Origin: Citreimonas salinaria
GTDB lineage: Bacteria > Pseudomonadota > Alphaproteobacteria > Rhodobacterales > Rhodobacteraceae
NCBI RefSeq assembly: GCF_900107235.1
Contig: NZ_FNPF01000014.1
Coordinates: 45,137-109,136 of the forward strand
DNA length: 64,000 bases
Reading direction: 5' to 3'
The notes beneath the pieces were generated by a model. That model was not told the origin of the DNA and made no database searches. It was given only the letters and a program-made list of their open reading frames with translations. Positions 9,879 to 18,792 of the stretch are shown one piece after another. The translations under genes were made by a program, and so were the position numbers. Each line of letters starts with the position of its first letter. Position 1 is the first letter of the stretch.

Positions 9879-10868
9879 TTACAAAAGCCCCTGCTTGCGG
9901 AACAGGTCCGGAAGCGACGCCTCGGGGCGCGGCCCCAGGTGGCCGATCACTTCGGTCGCCGCGACGACGCCCATGCGGCCCGCCGTCTCCATCGAGGCAC
10001 CCGTCGCAAGCCCGTACAGGAAACCCGCGGCGAACTGGTCGCCGGCGCCGGTGGCGTCCACCGGAACGATCTTGGTCACTGGAACGTCGATCCGCGTGCC
10101 GCGATCCACGATCGTGACCCCGTCGCCCGACCGGGTGCAGATCACGAGGTCGCAGATCGACGAGACCGCCTTCAGGTCCGCCTCGAGGTCGTCGTTGCGG
10201 TAGAGCGAGCGGATCTCGTCCTCGTTGCCGATGACGTAATCCATGTCGTTCTCTATCAGGCGCAGGAAGTCGTCGCGGTGACGCTCGACGCAGAACGGGT
10301 CGGAAATGGCGATGCCGGCCATGCCTCCGCCCTTGCGGCAGGCACGTGCGGCTTTCAGAAACGCCTCTTTGCCCTTGTCCTTGTCGAACAGGTAGCCTTC
10401 GAGAAACACGGTTTCCGCATTCTCGAGCACGTCCTCGTCCACGTCGTCCGACGACAGCTCGGCCGAGATCCCCAGATACGTGTTCATCGACCGCTCGCCA
10501 TCCGGCGAGACGAATATCATGCTGCGCGAAGTCGGCAATTCGCCCCCCGGCACCGGCTCATTGGCGAAGGCTATGCCCTCGTTCGTCATGGCCGAGGAAT
10601 AGAACACGCCGAGGTCGTCGTCGGCCACGCGGCCGATGAAGGCCGCTCGCGCATCAAGGTTGCCCAGCCCCGCGATTGTGTTGGCGACCGAGCCGCCGGG
10701 TGTCTGAACGCGATTGCCCATGGCGGCGTAAAGCTGCTTGGCCCGGTCCTGCTCGATCAGCTGCATGATGCCCTTCTCGATCCCCATGTCGCCGAGGAAC
10801 GCGTCATCGGTGCGGGTGATCACGTCCACCACGGCGTTTCCGATGCCGACCACCTGGAATTTTTTCAT
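9879..10868 (-). CDS. PfkB-family carbohydrate/adenosine-type kinase
   Basis: A 329-residue ribokinase-superfamily enzyme. The N-terminal GIGNAVVDVI and the PGGSVANTIAGLG substrate-binding segment match adenosine kinase-like members. The C-terminal PfkB signature DATGAGDQFAAGFLYGL contains the catalytic Asp. Members in Rhodobacterales are usually annotated as adenosine kinases, but sugar specificity cannot be settled from sequence. Its ATG overlaps the nth stop by four bases, so it is the second gene of an nth-kinase operon. Confidence 0.88.
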   Translation of the reverse strand: MKKFQVVGIGNAVVDVITRTDDAFLGDMGIEKGIMQLIEQDRAKQLYAAMGNRVQTPGGSVANTIAGLGNLDARAAFIGRVADDDLGVFYSSAMTNEGIAFANEPVPGGELPTSRSMIFVSPDGERSMNTYLGISAELSSDDVDEDVLENAETVFLEGYLFDKDKGKEAFLKAARACRKGGGMAGIAISDPFCVERHRDDFLRLIENDMDYVIGNEDEIRSLYRNDDLEADLKAVSSICDLVICTRSGDGVTIVDRGTRIDVPVTKIVPVDATGAGDQFAAGFLYGLATGASMETAGRMGVVAATEVIGHLGPRPEASLPDLFRKQGLL

Positions 10869-11509
10869 GTTGTCTTGTCCTCGAATTGGCAAAGGTCGCG
10901 TATCACGCAGGCGTTGCATTTCGGTTTCCGCGCGACGCAAGTATAGCGACCGTGCAGGATAAGCCAGTGATGCGCGTGCGTCTGGAAATCCACCGGCACG
11001 TTGTCCTCTATCGCGCGTTCGACGGCCACCACGTCCTTGCCCGGGCAGATGCCGGTGCGGTTTCCGACGCGGAAGATGTGCGTGTCGACCGCCTGCGCCG
11101 GGTGCTTCCACCACATCGACAGCACGACGTTCGCGGTCTTGCGGCCGACGCCGGGCAGGCTCTCCAGCGCGGCGCGCGAGTTGGGCACCTCGCCGCCGTA
11201 TTGCTCGACCAGGATGCGGCTGAGCTTGATGACGTTCTTCGCCTTGTTGCGGTACAGGCCGATCGTCTTGATATGCTCGATCACACCCTCTTCACCGAGG
11301 GCGAGCATCTTTTCCGGGGTGTCGGCCACTGCGAACAGCCCGCGCGTGGCCTTGTTGACGCCCGCGTCGGTCGCCTGCGCCGACAGCGCCACGGCCACCA
11401 CCAGAGTGAAGGCGTTGGTGTGCTCCAGCTCGCCCTTCGGCTCGGGCTCGATCGCCTGGAAGCGGGTGAACACCTCGCGCAGGGTCGCGTAATCCATTTG
11501 CTTGGCCAT
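10865..11509 (-). CDS. nth: Endonuclease III (DNA glycosylase/AP lyase)
   Basis: A 214-residue base-excision repair enzyme that removes oxidised pyrimidines. It has the helix-hairpin-helix LPGVGRKTANVV with the catalytic Lys, the catalytic Asp in VDTHIFRV, and the C-terminal [4Fe-4S] loop with spacing C-x6-C-x2-C-x5-C (CVARKPKCNACVIRDLC). The ATG at 11509 gives MAKQMDYATLREVF, the usual start. The downstream PfkB gene overlaps it. An AraC-MGMT DNA repair gene lies divergently upstream, so two DNA repair functions share one intergenic region. Confidence 0.95.
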   Translation of the reverse strand: MAKQMDYATLREVFTRFQAIEPEPKGELEHTNAFTLVVAVALSAQATDAGVNKATRGLFAVADTPEKMLALGEEGVIEHIKTIGLYRNKAKNVIKLSRILVEQYGGEVPNSRAALESLPGVGRKTANVVLSMWWKHPAQAVDTHIFRVGNRTGICPGKDVVAVERAIEDNVPVDFQTHAHHWLILHGRYTCVARKPKCNACVIRDLCQFEDKTT

Positions 11510-11563
11510 GAGAGGCTTATCGCTGTCCGTCGCGCGGATCGCAACGGGCGACGGCGTGGCGCA

Positions 11564-11606
11564 ACGCAAGGCGCATGATCCGGGTCGCGCGCGCCACGCA
11601 AGGCGC
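11564..11606. promoter_or_regulatory. Pair of 11-base direct repeats upstream of the AraC-MGMT gene
   Basis: ACGCAAGGCGC occurs at 11564-11574 and again at 11596-11606, 32 bases apart or about three helical turns. Both copies lie in the nth/AraC-MGMT divergent gap, the second ending 32 bases before the AraC-MGMT start. AraC-type proteins commonly bind such direct repeats, so an autoregulatory site is a reasonable inference. No experiment or search supports it yet. Confidence 0.35.
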
Positions 11607-11638
11607 CTAGTCTGGAAGGACGCGAAAGGACGAGAACG

Positions 11639-12484
11639 ATGCCCAAGGACAAAGGCCAGCCCTACCATTACGGCGTGATGCGACGCGCGATAGACGCGGT
11701 TGATCGGCTGGGGCCGCAGGCGACCCTGGACGAGCTCGCGGCCGAGCTGTCGATGAGCCCCGCTCATTTCCAGCGCCTGTTCTCGGCTTGGGTGGGCGTG
11801 TCGCCCAAGCGGTACCAGCAATACCTGGCGCTGGGGCATGCCCGCGCGCTGCTGGCAGCGCGGCACACGACGCTGGAGACCGCGCAGGCGGCCGGGCTCT
11901 CTGGTCCGGGCAGGCTGCACGACCTGTTCCTGCGCTGGGAAGCGATGAGCCCCGGCGACTATGCGCGCGGCGGCGGTGGCCTGACGATCCGTTGGGGTAT
12001 GGCCGACAGCCCCTTCGGCCCGGTTCTGGCAATGGCGACAGAAAAAGGCCTGTGCGGCCTGGCCTTCACCTCCGAGACCGGCGAGTCGGAAGCGATGGCG
12101 GACCTGTGCGCGCGATGGCCCGCCGCCACCTATGTCGAGGACCCGCAGGCCTTGGCCCCCGCTGTCGCGGCGGCCTTCGCGCCGCGCGGGCCCGGGCCCG
12201 GGCCGGAGCTGCACCTGATCGGCGGCCCGTTCCAGATCAAGGTGTGGGAGGCGCTGCTGCGAATCCCTGCAGGCCAGGTCACGACCTATTCCGACATCGC
12301 CCGCGCGGTGGGCAACCCTCGCGCCGTGCGCGCCGTGGGAACGGCCGTGGGACGTAATCCGATATCCTTTCTGGTTCCATGTCACCGGGCGCTTCGGCGC
12401 GACGGTGCGCTGGGGGGCTACCATTGGGGCCTTCCGGTCAAGCGCGCCATGCTTGCGTGGGAAGCCGCCCGGGACGAGGCATGA
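11639..12484 (+). CDS. AraC HTH-methylated-DNA-cysteine S-methyltransferase fusion (Ada-like)
   Basis: A 281-residue protein that joins an AraC-type helix-turn-helix domain (about residues 15-105: LDELAAELSMSPAHFQRLF) to an MGMT/Ogt domain (about 115-281). The DNA repair signature PCHR, with the alkyl-accepting Cys248, is followed by GALGGYHWGLPVKRAML. It lacks the N-terminal zinc-binding methyl-phosphotriester domain of E. coli Ada, so it could repair O6-alkylguanine and bind DNA but could not be switched on through phosphotriester repair in the Ada manner. Divergent from nth. Confidence 0.9.
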   Translation: MPKDKGQPYHYGVMRRAIDAVDRLGPQATLDELAAELSMSPAHFQRLFSAWVGVSPKRYQQYLALGHARALLAARHTTLETAQAAGLSGPGRLHDLFLRWEAMSPGDYARGGGGLTIRWGMADSPFGPVLAMATEKGLCGLAFTSETGESEAMADLCARWPAATYVEDPQALAPAVAAAFAPRGPGPGPELHLIGGPFQIKVWEALLRIPAGQVTTYSDIARAVGNPRAVRAVGTAVGRNPISFLVPCHRALRRDGALGGYHWGLPVKRAMLAWEAARDEA

Positions 12485-12619
12485 GCGGGTTTTGACCGGT
12501 GGAACTAGAGGCGCTGCGCAAGGGTTTGCCGAGTACGAAGGGGCTTGTTATCGCATGACGAGCCATTCAGCGCTACTTCGGACCAGAGGCCGACAAGGCC
12601 ACGAACAACAGAGGCAACC

Positions 12620-13288
12620 ATGATCCGCACCAGCAAGACGTTCATCCTTTCCCTCGTCGCCGTCGTCGGCATCGCCGGCTGCACCACCGGTCCGTTGAGC
12701 GACCCGAACAACCCGAACAGCCAGGCCCAGCAGGGCGCGCTGATCGGCGCCGTGGGCGGCGCGATTGCCGGCCGTGCCGCCGGCGGCAGCGACGTGGGCG
12801 AGCGCAATCGCGCGACGGTCGCCGGCGCGCTGGTGGGTGCAGGCGTCGGCGCCGCCATCGGCAACCGCCTGGACCGCCAGGAGGCTGAGCTGCGCGCGCA
12901 GCTGGGCAACGAGACGGCAATCCGCAACACCGGCGAGCGTTTGATCGTCACCATGCCGCAGGACATCCTGTTCGCGACCGACAGCGCGCAGCTGCAGCCG
13001 CGCCTGATCGGCGACCTTCAGACGGTGGCATACAGCCTGCGCCAGTACCCAGACACGACGGTTCAGGTGATCGGCCACACCGACAACACCGGCTCGGCAG
13101 CGTACAATCTCGACCTTTCGCAGCGCCGCGCGCGCGCGGTCTCGTCGGTGCTGGTGTCCGAAGGTGTTTCCTCCGGGCGCATCCAGACCATCGGTCGCGG
13201 TGAAGACCAGCCCATCGCGTCGAACCTGACGACCGAGGGCCGCGCGCAGAACCGCCGCGTGGAAATCGTGATCCTGCCCAACGCCTGA
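12620..13288 (+). CDS. OmpA-family lipoprotein (YiaD-like)
   Basis: A 222-residue outer-membrane lipoprotein. The signal peptide ends in the lipobox GIAGC (acylated Cys21). Residues about 40-85 form a glycine-zipper segment (GALIGAVGGAIAGRAAGG), and about 110-222 form an OmpA C-terminal peptidoglycan-binding domain with the characteristic TDSAQLQP, VIGHTDNTG, LSQRRARAVSSVLVSEGV and GRGEDQP. The start at 12620 is supported by GAGGCAAC upstream and by the signal peptide. It probably anchors the outer membrane to the wall. A strong terminator follows. Confidence 0.92.
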   Translation: MIRTSKTFILSLVAVVGIAGCTTGPLSDPNNPNSQAQQGALIGAVGGAIAGRAAGGSDVGERNRATVAGALVGAGVGAAIGNRLDRQEAELRAQLGNETAIRNTGERLIVTMPQDILFATDSAQLQPRLIGDLQTVAYSLRQYPDTTVQVIGHTDNTGSAAYNLDLSQRRARAVSSVLVSEGVSSGRIQTIGRGEDQPIASNLTTEGRAQNRRVEIVILPNA

Positions 13289-13352
13289 GGTTGCGGGAAA
13301 ACCGGCGCCTGGTCCCGCAGATGCCGGTTCCCAACGCAGCATAGGCGCGATG

Positions 13353-13384
13353 ACCGCCCTCGGCCCCAGGTCGGGGGCGGTTTT
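13353..13384 (+). terminator. Intrinsic terminator after the OmpA-like lipoprotein gene
   Basis: ACCGCCC (13353-13359) pairs with GGGCGGT (13375-13381), with further CGG/CCG pairing possible inside, followed by TTTT. It lies 65 bases past the stop codon. Confidence 0.75.
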
Positions 13385-13490
13385 ACATTCTGCTCTTCGC
13401 TGAAGCAGTAAGCGCGGCCCGAGATTCCGTCAGGGATTTATGGTTTCCATGCCGCGGCGCTTTCTGGCCACGTGAGCGCGGGCCGTCGCG

Positions 13491-14180
13491 TCAGACGCCG
13501 GTGCCTCTGAAGACAACCTTGACCGTTCGCGCCAGCAGCTTCAGATCGGTCGCGATCGACAGGTCGCGGAGATACTGCGTGTCGAAGTCCGCACGCTGCA
13601 CGAAGCTTGATTCATTGCGCACAGCGGTTTGCCAATAGCCGGTGATGCCGGGCCTCAGGGCATAATAGGCGGTGCCGGGGTAGATCGAGGTCTGGCACGT
13701 CATCATCGGGCGCGGCCCGACCAGGCTCATGTCGCCCCGCAGGACGTTCCACAGCTGCGGCAACTCGTCCAGCGACGTCGCGCGGATGAGCCGCCCGATG
13801 CGCGTGATGCGCGGGTCGTGGCCGAGCTTCTGGCGGCGGTCCCATTCCTCGCGAGCCGCAGGGTTGTCGACCAGATAAGCCTCGAGCAGGCGATCGGCGT
13901 TCGGCACCATCGAGCGGAGCTTCCACATGTGGAACGACCGGCCATGACGTCCGACGCGCTGCTGTCGGTAGAACGGCGAGGCGCCGTCCCGCATAATGGC
14001 CAGGCACAGCACGCTCAATACCAGTATCGTCGGAAGAGCCGCCAGCAGGACCAACGCGATGTCGAGGGTTCGCTTGAAATAGATGCGATAGATGTTGCCA
14101 AAGCGGCGAGGGAGCGATGGTGTCACGAAAAGCTTGTCGACTTCGGACGGGGAAACCCGGATGCGCAAGTGCGATGTCAC
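13491..14180 (-). CDS. Undecaprenyl-phosphate sugar-1-phosphate transferase (exopolysaccharide initiating)
   Basis: A 229-residue bacterial sugar transferase (Pfam PF02397) that would load the first sugar-1-phosphate onto undecaprenyl phosphate. One membrane helix (LDIALVLLAALPTILVLSVL) precedes the catalytic core: FYRQQRVGRHGRSFHMWKLRSM, RLIRATSLDELPQLWNVL and SLVGPRPMM, then PGITGYWQ. The GTG start at 14180 is chosen because a perfect AGGAGG sits five bases before it; the longer frame upstream has no such site. It is isolated from the glycan cluster at 19-24 kb but may start the same polymer. A promoter candidate lies about 190 bases upstream. Confidence 0.9.
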   Translation of the reverse strand: MTSHLRIRVSPSEVDKLFVTPSLPRRFGNIYRIYFKRTLDIALVLLAALPTILVLSVLCLAIMRDGASPFYRQQRVGRHGRSFHMWKLRSMVPNADRLLEAYLVDNPAAREEWDRRQKLGHDPRITRIGRLIRATSLDELPQLWNVLRGDMSLVGPRPMMTCQTSIYPGTAYYALRPGITGYWQTAVRNESSFVQRADFDTQYLRDLSIATDLKLLARTVKVVFRGTGV

Positions 14181-14957
14181 TGTGACCTCCTGGAAGTCGG
14201 CATCTGGCGCAGCGCGGCAAGGACTCCGCACCGGTCGGTCGGGAAAATTCCGCGGCGGCACATCTCGTGAACCTGAATGACTTGGCGTTCCGTCCCGCGG
14301 CAAAAACCGGGGCGCCCGGGGGGAAGTGGTGGAACTTCAAAACTCTACGTCGATCTACAGCGACATTTATGCAATTTTCGTTATCTCACCGTCAACGAGA
14401 TGCGCGGCGCCACAACCCCTGCATGACTCGGCGCCCGCCGACTAAACCCGCCGCGATTTCGACTCGCGACGCGTGCGCGGCGCCGGGCCGTGAAGCTGCG
14501 CCGCGACGCCGTCGCACTCACGGTCCGAAGGCACGGAAACCGTGCCAACAGCCAATGACGGCAATCGGTCCGCTTCTCGGCAACAAAGGTCGACGGCTTC
14601 AAATGATTGTTTCGGATATGTCGGCATTCGGGCCGATGCCGCCGATTTTGGGAGTCCGCGCCGCGCTACTCGCGAAACAATGACGGCGCCAGTGCTAGGG
14701 CCAAGGCGCCGGTGCGCAGGCTTTGACGCGGGTGAAGTGTGCCACCGAGGCTGCGCTTGGACGCGCTCGAGCGAGGCGGCGACACGCTCACGAAATGTTA
14801 CACAGAGAGCCGGACGAGGCTCAGCCCGGCGCATATTCCAGATCCCAAACGCCGAATCGGCGGCGCAACTACGGCGTCAGCCCGAGTTGCGCAGAGCCAT
14901 CCGACGACGTATGTGGCCTTCAAACGCACTCGCCATGCAAACGACCGGAGCCTGCTC
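14181..14957. other. 777-base gene-free region between the sugar transferase gene and rnd
   Basis: No reading frame here looks like a real gene; those that span it are shadows with random composition. It holds the promoter of the sugar transferase (14366-14395), an AT-rich island (about 14335-14395), a perfect 7-base hairpin GGCACGG-AAA-CCGTGCC (14530-14546), and a 9-base inverted repeat ATTGTTTCG (14606-14614)/CGAAACAAT (14673-14681) 58 bases apart. A small RNA or regulatory role is possible but unproven. Confidence 0.6.
14366..14395 (-). promoter_or_regulatory. Putative sigma-70 promoter of the sugar transferase gene
   Basis: On the minus strand TTGACG (14395-14390) is followed after 18 bases by CATAAA (14371-14366), inside the only AT-rich stretch of this gap. 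It predicts a 5' leader of about 175-180 bases before the GTG start, long enough to hold post-transcriptional control. Confidence 0.5.
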
Positions 14958-15572
14958 TTGACCGTCCATCTGCATCAGCACGATCTGCCCGACGGGCTGG
15001 ACCTCGGCTCTGCCGTCGCGATCGACTGCGAAACGATGGGCCTAGACCCGCACCGCGACAGGCTGTGCCTGGTGCAGCTTTCGTCCGGCGACGGCAATGC
15101 GCACCTGGTGCAGATTGCTCGTGGACAGGATGCGGCGCCCAATCTGGCCGCGTTGCTGATGGACGAGACGGTGACCAAGCTGTTCCACTTCGGCCGCTTC
15201 GACATTGCGGCGCTTCACAACGCGTTCGGCGCGTTGGCGCGGCCGGTTTATTGCACAAAGATCGCCAGCCGGCTGGTGCGCACCTATACCGACCGTCACG
15301 GGCTGAAGTCCTTGACGTCGGAGTTGCTGGGAGTCGACATCTCGAAGCAGCAGCAGTCTTCGGATTGGGGTGCCGAGACTCTGACGGACGCGCAAAGGGC
15401 CTATGCCGCATCGGACGTGCTGTACCTGCACCGCCTGCGCATCGCCCTGGACGATATGCTGAAGCGCGAGGGCCGCACCGAATTGGCCCAGGCGTGCTTC
15501 GACTTCCTGCCGACCCGGGCGCTTCTCGACCTCGAAGGCTGGCCGGGCACGGACATCTTCGCCCATGTCTGA
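14958..15572 (+). CDS. rnd: Ribonuclease D, short form
   Basis: A 204-residue DEDD-type 3'-5' exonuclease. The exonuclease motif I is AIDCETMGLDP, motif II contains LFHFGRFDIAAL, and motif III YAASDVLYLHRL. There is no HRDC domain, so it is the short alphaproteobacterial form. The TTG at 14958 is preferred (MTVHLHQHDLPDGLDL), matching the usual N terminus of homologues, and CGGAG precedes it by seven bases; in-frame ATGs upstream lie in noncoding-looking sequence. It sits 22 bases before lptC, so it may share that transcript. Confidence 0.87.
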   Translation: MTVHLHQHDLPDGLDLGSAVAIDCETMGLDPHRDRLCLVQLSSGDGNAHLVQIARGQDAAPNLAALLMDETVTKLFHFGRFDIAALHNAFGALARPVYCTKIASRLVRTYTDRHGLKSLTSELLGVDISKQQQSSDWGAETLTDAQRAYAASDVLYLHRLRIALDDMLKREGRTELAQACFDFLPTRALLDLEGWPGTDIFAHV

Positions 15573-15594
15573 GCGGGCGCAGGGCTGATCGGTC

Positions 15595-16203
15595 ATGCGC
15601 ACCGGGTTCTATTCGCGCATCATCGCCTGGCTGAAGATCCTGTTGCCGCTGGCGGCACTGGTTCTGCTGTCGACGCTCTTCCTGCTGTCGCGCGATACCC
15701 AGGACGCCATCGCGCCCGAGATCGGCGCGCGGCTGGGCGTCGACGGCGTCAGCCGCGAGCAGGTGCGCGAACCCTCGTTCGCAGGAGTGACCGAGCGCGG
15801 CGAAACTGTCTCGGTCGTGGCCCGCTCGGCCCGCCCCGAGGGCGACGGTGCGGTCGTTGCCGAAACGGTGACGGCGATCGTCACGCTGGACGACGGTACC
15901 CGGATCGAGATGATGGCGCCCAGCGCGCGACTGACGGAAAGCGAAAACGAAGCGCGGCTGGAGGGTGGCGTGCGGTTCCGCAGCACGTCCGGATACAGCT
16001 TCGAGACCGAGGGCCTCGTGGCCAGGCTGGACACGGTCGCCGGCCGCTCGCTGGGGTCGATAAAAGGCGAGGCTCCCGCCGGCACGATCGAGGCCGGTGG
16101 CATGAGCATCTCGCCCGGCGCCACGAAGGACGACGTGCAACTTGTGTTCACCGAGAGCGTAAAGATGGTATACGTCCCGCAATTTGAACCGGAAACGCCA
16201 TGA
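15595..16203 (+). CDS. lptC: LPS export ABC transporter periplasmic protein LptC
   Basis: A 202-residue bitopic protein. One N-terminal membrane helix (IIAWLKILLPLAALVLLSTLFLL) anchors a periplasmic beta-jellyroll that passes LPS from LptFG to LptA. The sequence is weakly conserved, but the size, topology, repeated beta-strand pattern and the lptC-lptA-lptB order leave little doubt. Its stop overlaps the lptA ATG by four bases. Confidence 0.88.
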   Translation: MRTGFYSRIIAWLKILLPLAALVLLSTLFLLSRDTQDAIAPEIGARLGVDGVSREQVREPSFAGVTERGETVSVVARSARPEGDGAVVAETVTAIVTLDDGTRIEMMAPSARLTESENEARLEGGVRFRSTSGYSFETEGLVARLDTVAGRSLGSIKGEAPAGTIEAGGMSISPGATKDDVQLVFTESVKMVYVPQFEPETP

Positions 16204-16697
16204 TAAGAATACTGATACTTGCGGCTGTACTGGCGGCGTCCCCTGCCCTCGTGGCGGCCCAGGGCCAGGTCGCGTTCGGCTCGATGCAGCAGGACACGTC
16301 CGCCCCGGTCGAGGTCACCGCCGACCAGCTTTCCGTCAGCCAGTCCGATGGCACGGCGACCTATTCCGGCGACGTGGTGATCGTGCAGGGCGACATGCGG
16401 CTGGCCGCGCCGCAGGTCCTTGTGGTCTATTCTGAACAGGCGGGCCGGATAGACCGGCTCGAGGCGACGGGGGGCGTGACGCTCGTCAGCGGCGAAGAGG
16501 CGGCCGAAGCCGAGCGCGCGGATTACGACATCGAGGGCGGCACCGTGACCCTGTCGGGCGACGTGCTTCTGACCCAAGGCGACAACGCGCTGACCGCTCA
16601 GACGATGGTGGTTGACCTGGACACCGGCACCGCGCAGCTGTCGGGCCGAGTGCGGACGGTCCTGCAACAGCAACCGACCGAACAGGACGAGCCGTGA
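16200..16697 (+). CDS. lptA: LPS export periplasmic bridge protein LptA
   Basis: A 165-residue periplasmic protein with a signal peptide ([20 protein letters not shown]) and an OstA/LptA-type domain. The hallmark is the repeated strand pattern around [32 protein letters not shown] (in pieces) and [19 protein letters not shown]. It would form the LPS bridge across the periplasm. It overlaps lptC by four bases and lptB by four bases, so the three are translationally coupled. Confidence 0.9.
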   Translation: MIRILILAAVLAASPALVAAQGQVAFGSMQQDTSAPVEVTADQLSVSQSDGTATYSGDVVIVQGDMRLAAPQVLVVYSEQAGRIDRLEATGGVTLVSGEEAAEAERADYDIEGGTVTLSGDVLLTQGDNALTAQTMVVDLDTGTAQLSGRVRTVLQQQPTEQDEP

Positions 16698-17452
16698 GCG
16701 CGCCTGCCCTCAAGGTCACCGAGGGCCACAGCGGCCTGCGCGTCAGGCACCTGCGCAAGAGCTACCGCAAGCGCGTGGTTATCCGCGACGTCACGATGGA
16801 TCTCGGCCGGGGCGAAGTGGTCGCGCTGCTGGGTCCGAACGGGTCCGGCAAGACCACGTCGTTCTACGCGATCGCCGGCTTGGTGAATCCCGAAGGTGGG
16901 CAGGTCCTGATAGACGGGCAGGACGCGACATACCTGCCGATGTATCGCCGCGCGCGCATGGGCATAGGCTACCTGCCGCAGGAGATGTCGATCTTCCGCG
17001 GCCTGTCGGTCGAGGGCAACATCGCCGCGGTGCTGGACATAGCGGTGCCCGACGCCCGCCGCCGGCGCGAGCGGCTCGAAGAGCTTCTGGGCGAGTTCTC
17101 GATCGAGCATCTCCGCCGCGCACCCGCGATGGCGCTGTCAGGCGGCGAGCGTCGCCGGGTCGAAATTGCGCGCTGTCTTGCGTCGGACCCGAAATACCTG
17201 CTGCTGGATGAGCCCTTCGCCGGTGTCGATCCGATCAGCGTGGGCGACATCCGCCACCTGGTCTCGGACCTGCGCAAGCGCGGCATCGGCGTTCTGATCA
17301 CCGACCATAACGTGCGCGAGACGCTGGAGATCGTCGACCGCGCGTACATCCTGCACGACGGCCACGTGCTGATGTCCGGCACGCCCGACGAGGTCGTGCG
17401 CAACGTAAACGTGCGCCGGGTCTACCTTGGCGATTCCTTTCGCATCGGCTGA
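16694..17452 (+). CDS. lptB: LPS export ABC transporter ATP-binding protein LptB
   Basis: A 252-residue cytoplasmic ATPase that powers LPS extraction with LptFG (encoded elsewhere). Walker A is GPNGSGKTT, the LptB-specific [12 protein letters not shown]-loop follows, the signature is [16 protein letters not shown] and Walker [13 protein letters not shown]. Translation starts at GTG 16694 within the lptA stop overlap. The 12-residue N-terminal extension before the ABC fold is typical of Rhodobacterales. Confidence 0.94.
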   Translation: MSAPALKVTEGHSGLRVRHLRKSYRKRVVIRDVTMDLGRGEVVALLGPNGSGKTTSFYAIAGLVNPEGGQVLIDGQDATYLPMYRRARMGIGYLPQEMSIFRGLSVEGNIAAVLDIAVPDARRRRERLEELLGEFSIEHLRRAPAMALSGGERRRVEIARCLASDPKYLLLDEPFAGVDPISVGDIRHLVSDLRKRGIGVLITDHNVRETLEIVDRAYILHDGHVLMSGTPDEVVRNVNVRRVYLGDSFRIG

Positions 17453-17555
17453 AACCTGCTCCTCCGCGCCGGCCCGGTTTCGATTGACAGCCCCGGCGCT
17501 TCTCTACTCAAATGCGGGCATGACGACGCGACGCGCTGTATCGACTAACACTGAT

Positions 17556-17571
17556 CCCCGCGTCTGCGGGG
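17556..17571 (+). promoter_or_regulatory. GC hairpin in the probable leader of hpf
   Basis: CCCCGC (17556-17561) and GCGGGG (17566-17571) flank GTCT. A TTGACA hexamer at 17484-17489 upstream may be a -35 box, but its -10 is poor. The 225-base gap between lptB and hpf therefore probably holds a separate hpf promoter and a structured leader. The hairpin has no T-run, so it is not an obvious terminator for lptB. Confidence 0.3.
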
Positions 17572-17677
17572 CACTCGACGCGCCGCGGCGTCGCTCCCAG
17601 GCCTGACCGACCGATGGTGATCCACCTCCCCTGGAAGGGTGGCGACCCGGCTCGGACGGCAAAGAAAAGGACCTACC

Positions 17678-18247
17678 ATGCGCTATCAGATCACGGGCAA
17701 GCAGATCGATGTCGGCGAGGCACTTCAGACCCACGTGAGAACCGAACTCGGCACCGTGCTCGAGAAGTACTCGCAGCGCCCGACGGACGCGACTGTCGTC
17801 TTCTCCAAGAGCGGTCACGAATTCGTCTGCGAATCCACGGTGCATCTGTCCAGCGGACTGACCGCCGCGGCCAAGGGTCACGCAACGGAAATATACGCCG
17901 CCTTCGATGCCTGCGCCGAGAAGATGGACAAGCAGTTGCGCCGCTACAAGCGCCGGCTGAAGGACCATCACAAGGACCGCACGGAACCGGTTGAACTGTC
18001 CGGAGCGTCCACTTATATCCTCGCCTCGGAACAGGACGGCTCCGATGACTACGACGAGCCGGAGTCGCTGCAGCCGATCATCGTCGCCGAGATGGAGACT
18101 CGTATTCCCTCTCTCTCGGTGGGCGAAGCGGTGATGCAGATGGAACTGGCGGGGGCCCCGGTCCTCGTCTTCAGGAACGAAAAGAAGGACGGTGTGAACG
18201 TCGTGTATCGCCGCGAGGACGGCAATATCGGCTGGATCGATCCGTAA
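17678..18247 (+). CDS. hpf: Ribosome hibernation promoting factor, long form
   Basis: A 189-residue long HPF. The N-terminal S30AE domain (about 1-100, MRYQITGKQIDVGEAL... MDKQLRRYKRRLKDHH) binds the decoding site of idle ribosomes. A linker leads to the C-terminal dimerisation domain (about 130-189), which has the typical PSLSVGEAVMQMELAGAPVL and ends GNIGWIDP. Long forms make 100S ribosome dimers alone. ATG 17678 follows AAAGG. Located between lptB and ptsN, the standard alphaproteobacterial order (rpoN, often in this block elsewhere, is absent). Confidence 0.93.
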   Translation: MRYQITGKQIDVGEALQTHVRTELGTVLEKYSQRPTDATVVFSKSGHEFVCESTVHLSSGLTAAAKGHATEIYAAFDACAEKMDKQLRRYKRRLKDHHKDRTEPVELSGASTYILASEQDGSDDYDEPESLQPIIVAEMETRIPSLSVGEAVMQMELAGAPVLVFRNEKKDGVNVVYRREDGNIGWIDP

Positions 18248-18307
18248 ACCAACCGGAGCTGCCCCGCGCGGGGCGCGACCGTCCCTTCGACAAGCCACGA
18301 GAGTGCC

Positions 18308-18772
18308 ATGAAATTCGTCGACCTCGTCAAGCCGGAAGCGGTAAAGCTTCTGGGTTCGACCTCCAGCAAGAAGCGCCTCATGCACGACATCGCCGATCTG
18401 GCCGAGCAGGCCTACGGCCTGAACGCAGATGCGTCGGTCGAGGCACTGGTCGAGCGCGAGTCGCTCGGTCCTACCGGGGTCGGTCACGGCGTGGCGCTGC
18501 CGCATGCACGCCTGCCGGGCCTGGACGAGGTGATCGGCGCGTTCCTGCTGCTGGAAAAGCCTGTCGATTTCGACGCTGTGGACCGGCAGCCGGTGGATAT
18601 CGTCTTCGCGTTGTTCGCCCCCGAGGATGCGGGCGTCGCGCATCTAAAGGCGCTGGCGCTCGTGTCCCGCTCGTTGCGCGACCCATCGCTGTGCGCCAAG
18701 CTTCGCGCCAACCGCGATGCGAGCAAGCTGTACACGATCCTGACGGAAAGCGAGGCGGTCAAGGCCGCCTGA
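18308..18772 (+). CDS. ptsN: PTS nitrogen regulatory IIA protein
   Basis: A 154-residue EIIA-Ntr that accepts phosphate from NPr and acts as a regulator, not in sugar uptake. The phosphorylated His66 is in GVGHGVALPHARLPG, and VDIVFALFAPEDAG and HLKALALVSRSLRD are also typical. A GC-rich perfect palindrome of 14 bases (18261-18274) lies in the 60-base gap after hpf and may modulate read-through. A strong terminator follows ptsN. Confidence 0.94.
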   Translation: MKFVDLVKPEAVKLLGSTSSKKRLMHDIADLAEQAYGLNADASVEALVERESLGPTGVGHGVALPHARLPGLDEVIGAFLLLEKPVDFDAVDRQPVDIVFALFAPEDAGVAHLKALALVSRSLRDPSLCAKLRANRDASKLYTILTESEAVKAA

Positions 18773-18792
18773 TCGCCCGACTGAACGGCAAG

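Noticed and set aside
14723..14957. Long in-frame extension upstream of rnd
   Set aside because: The extra residues look random and homologues start at the TTG used here, which has its own ribosome site.
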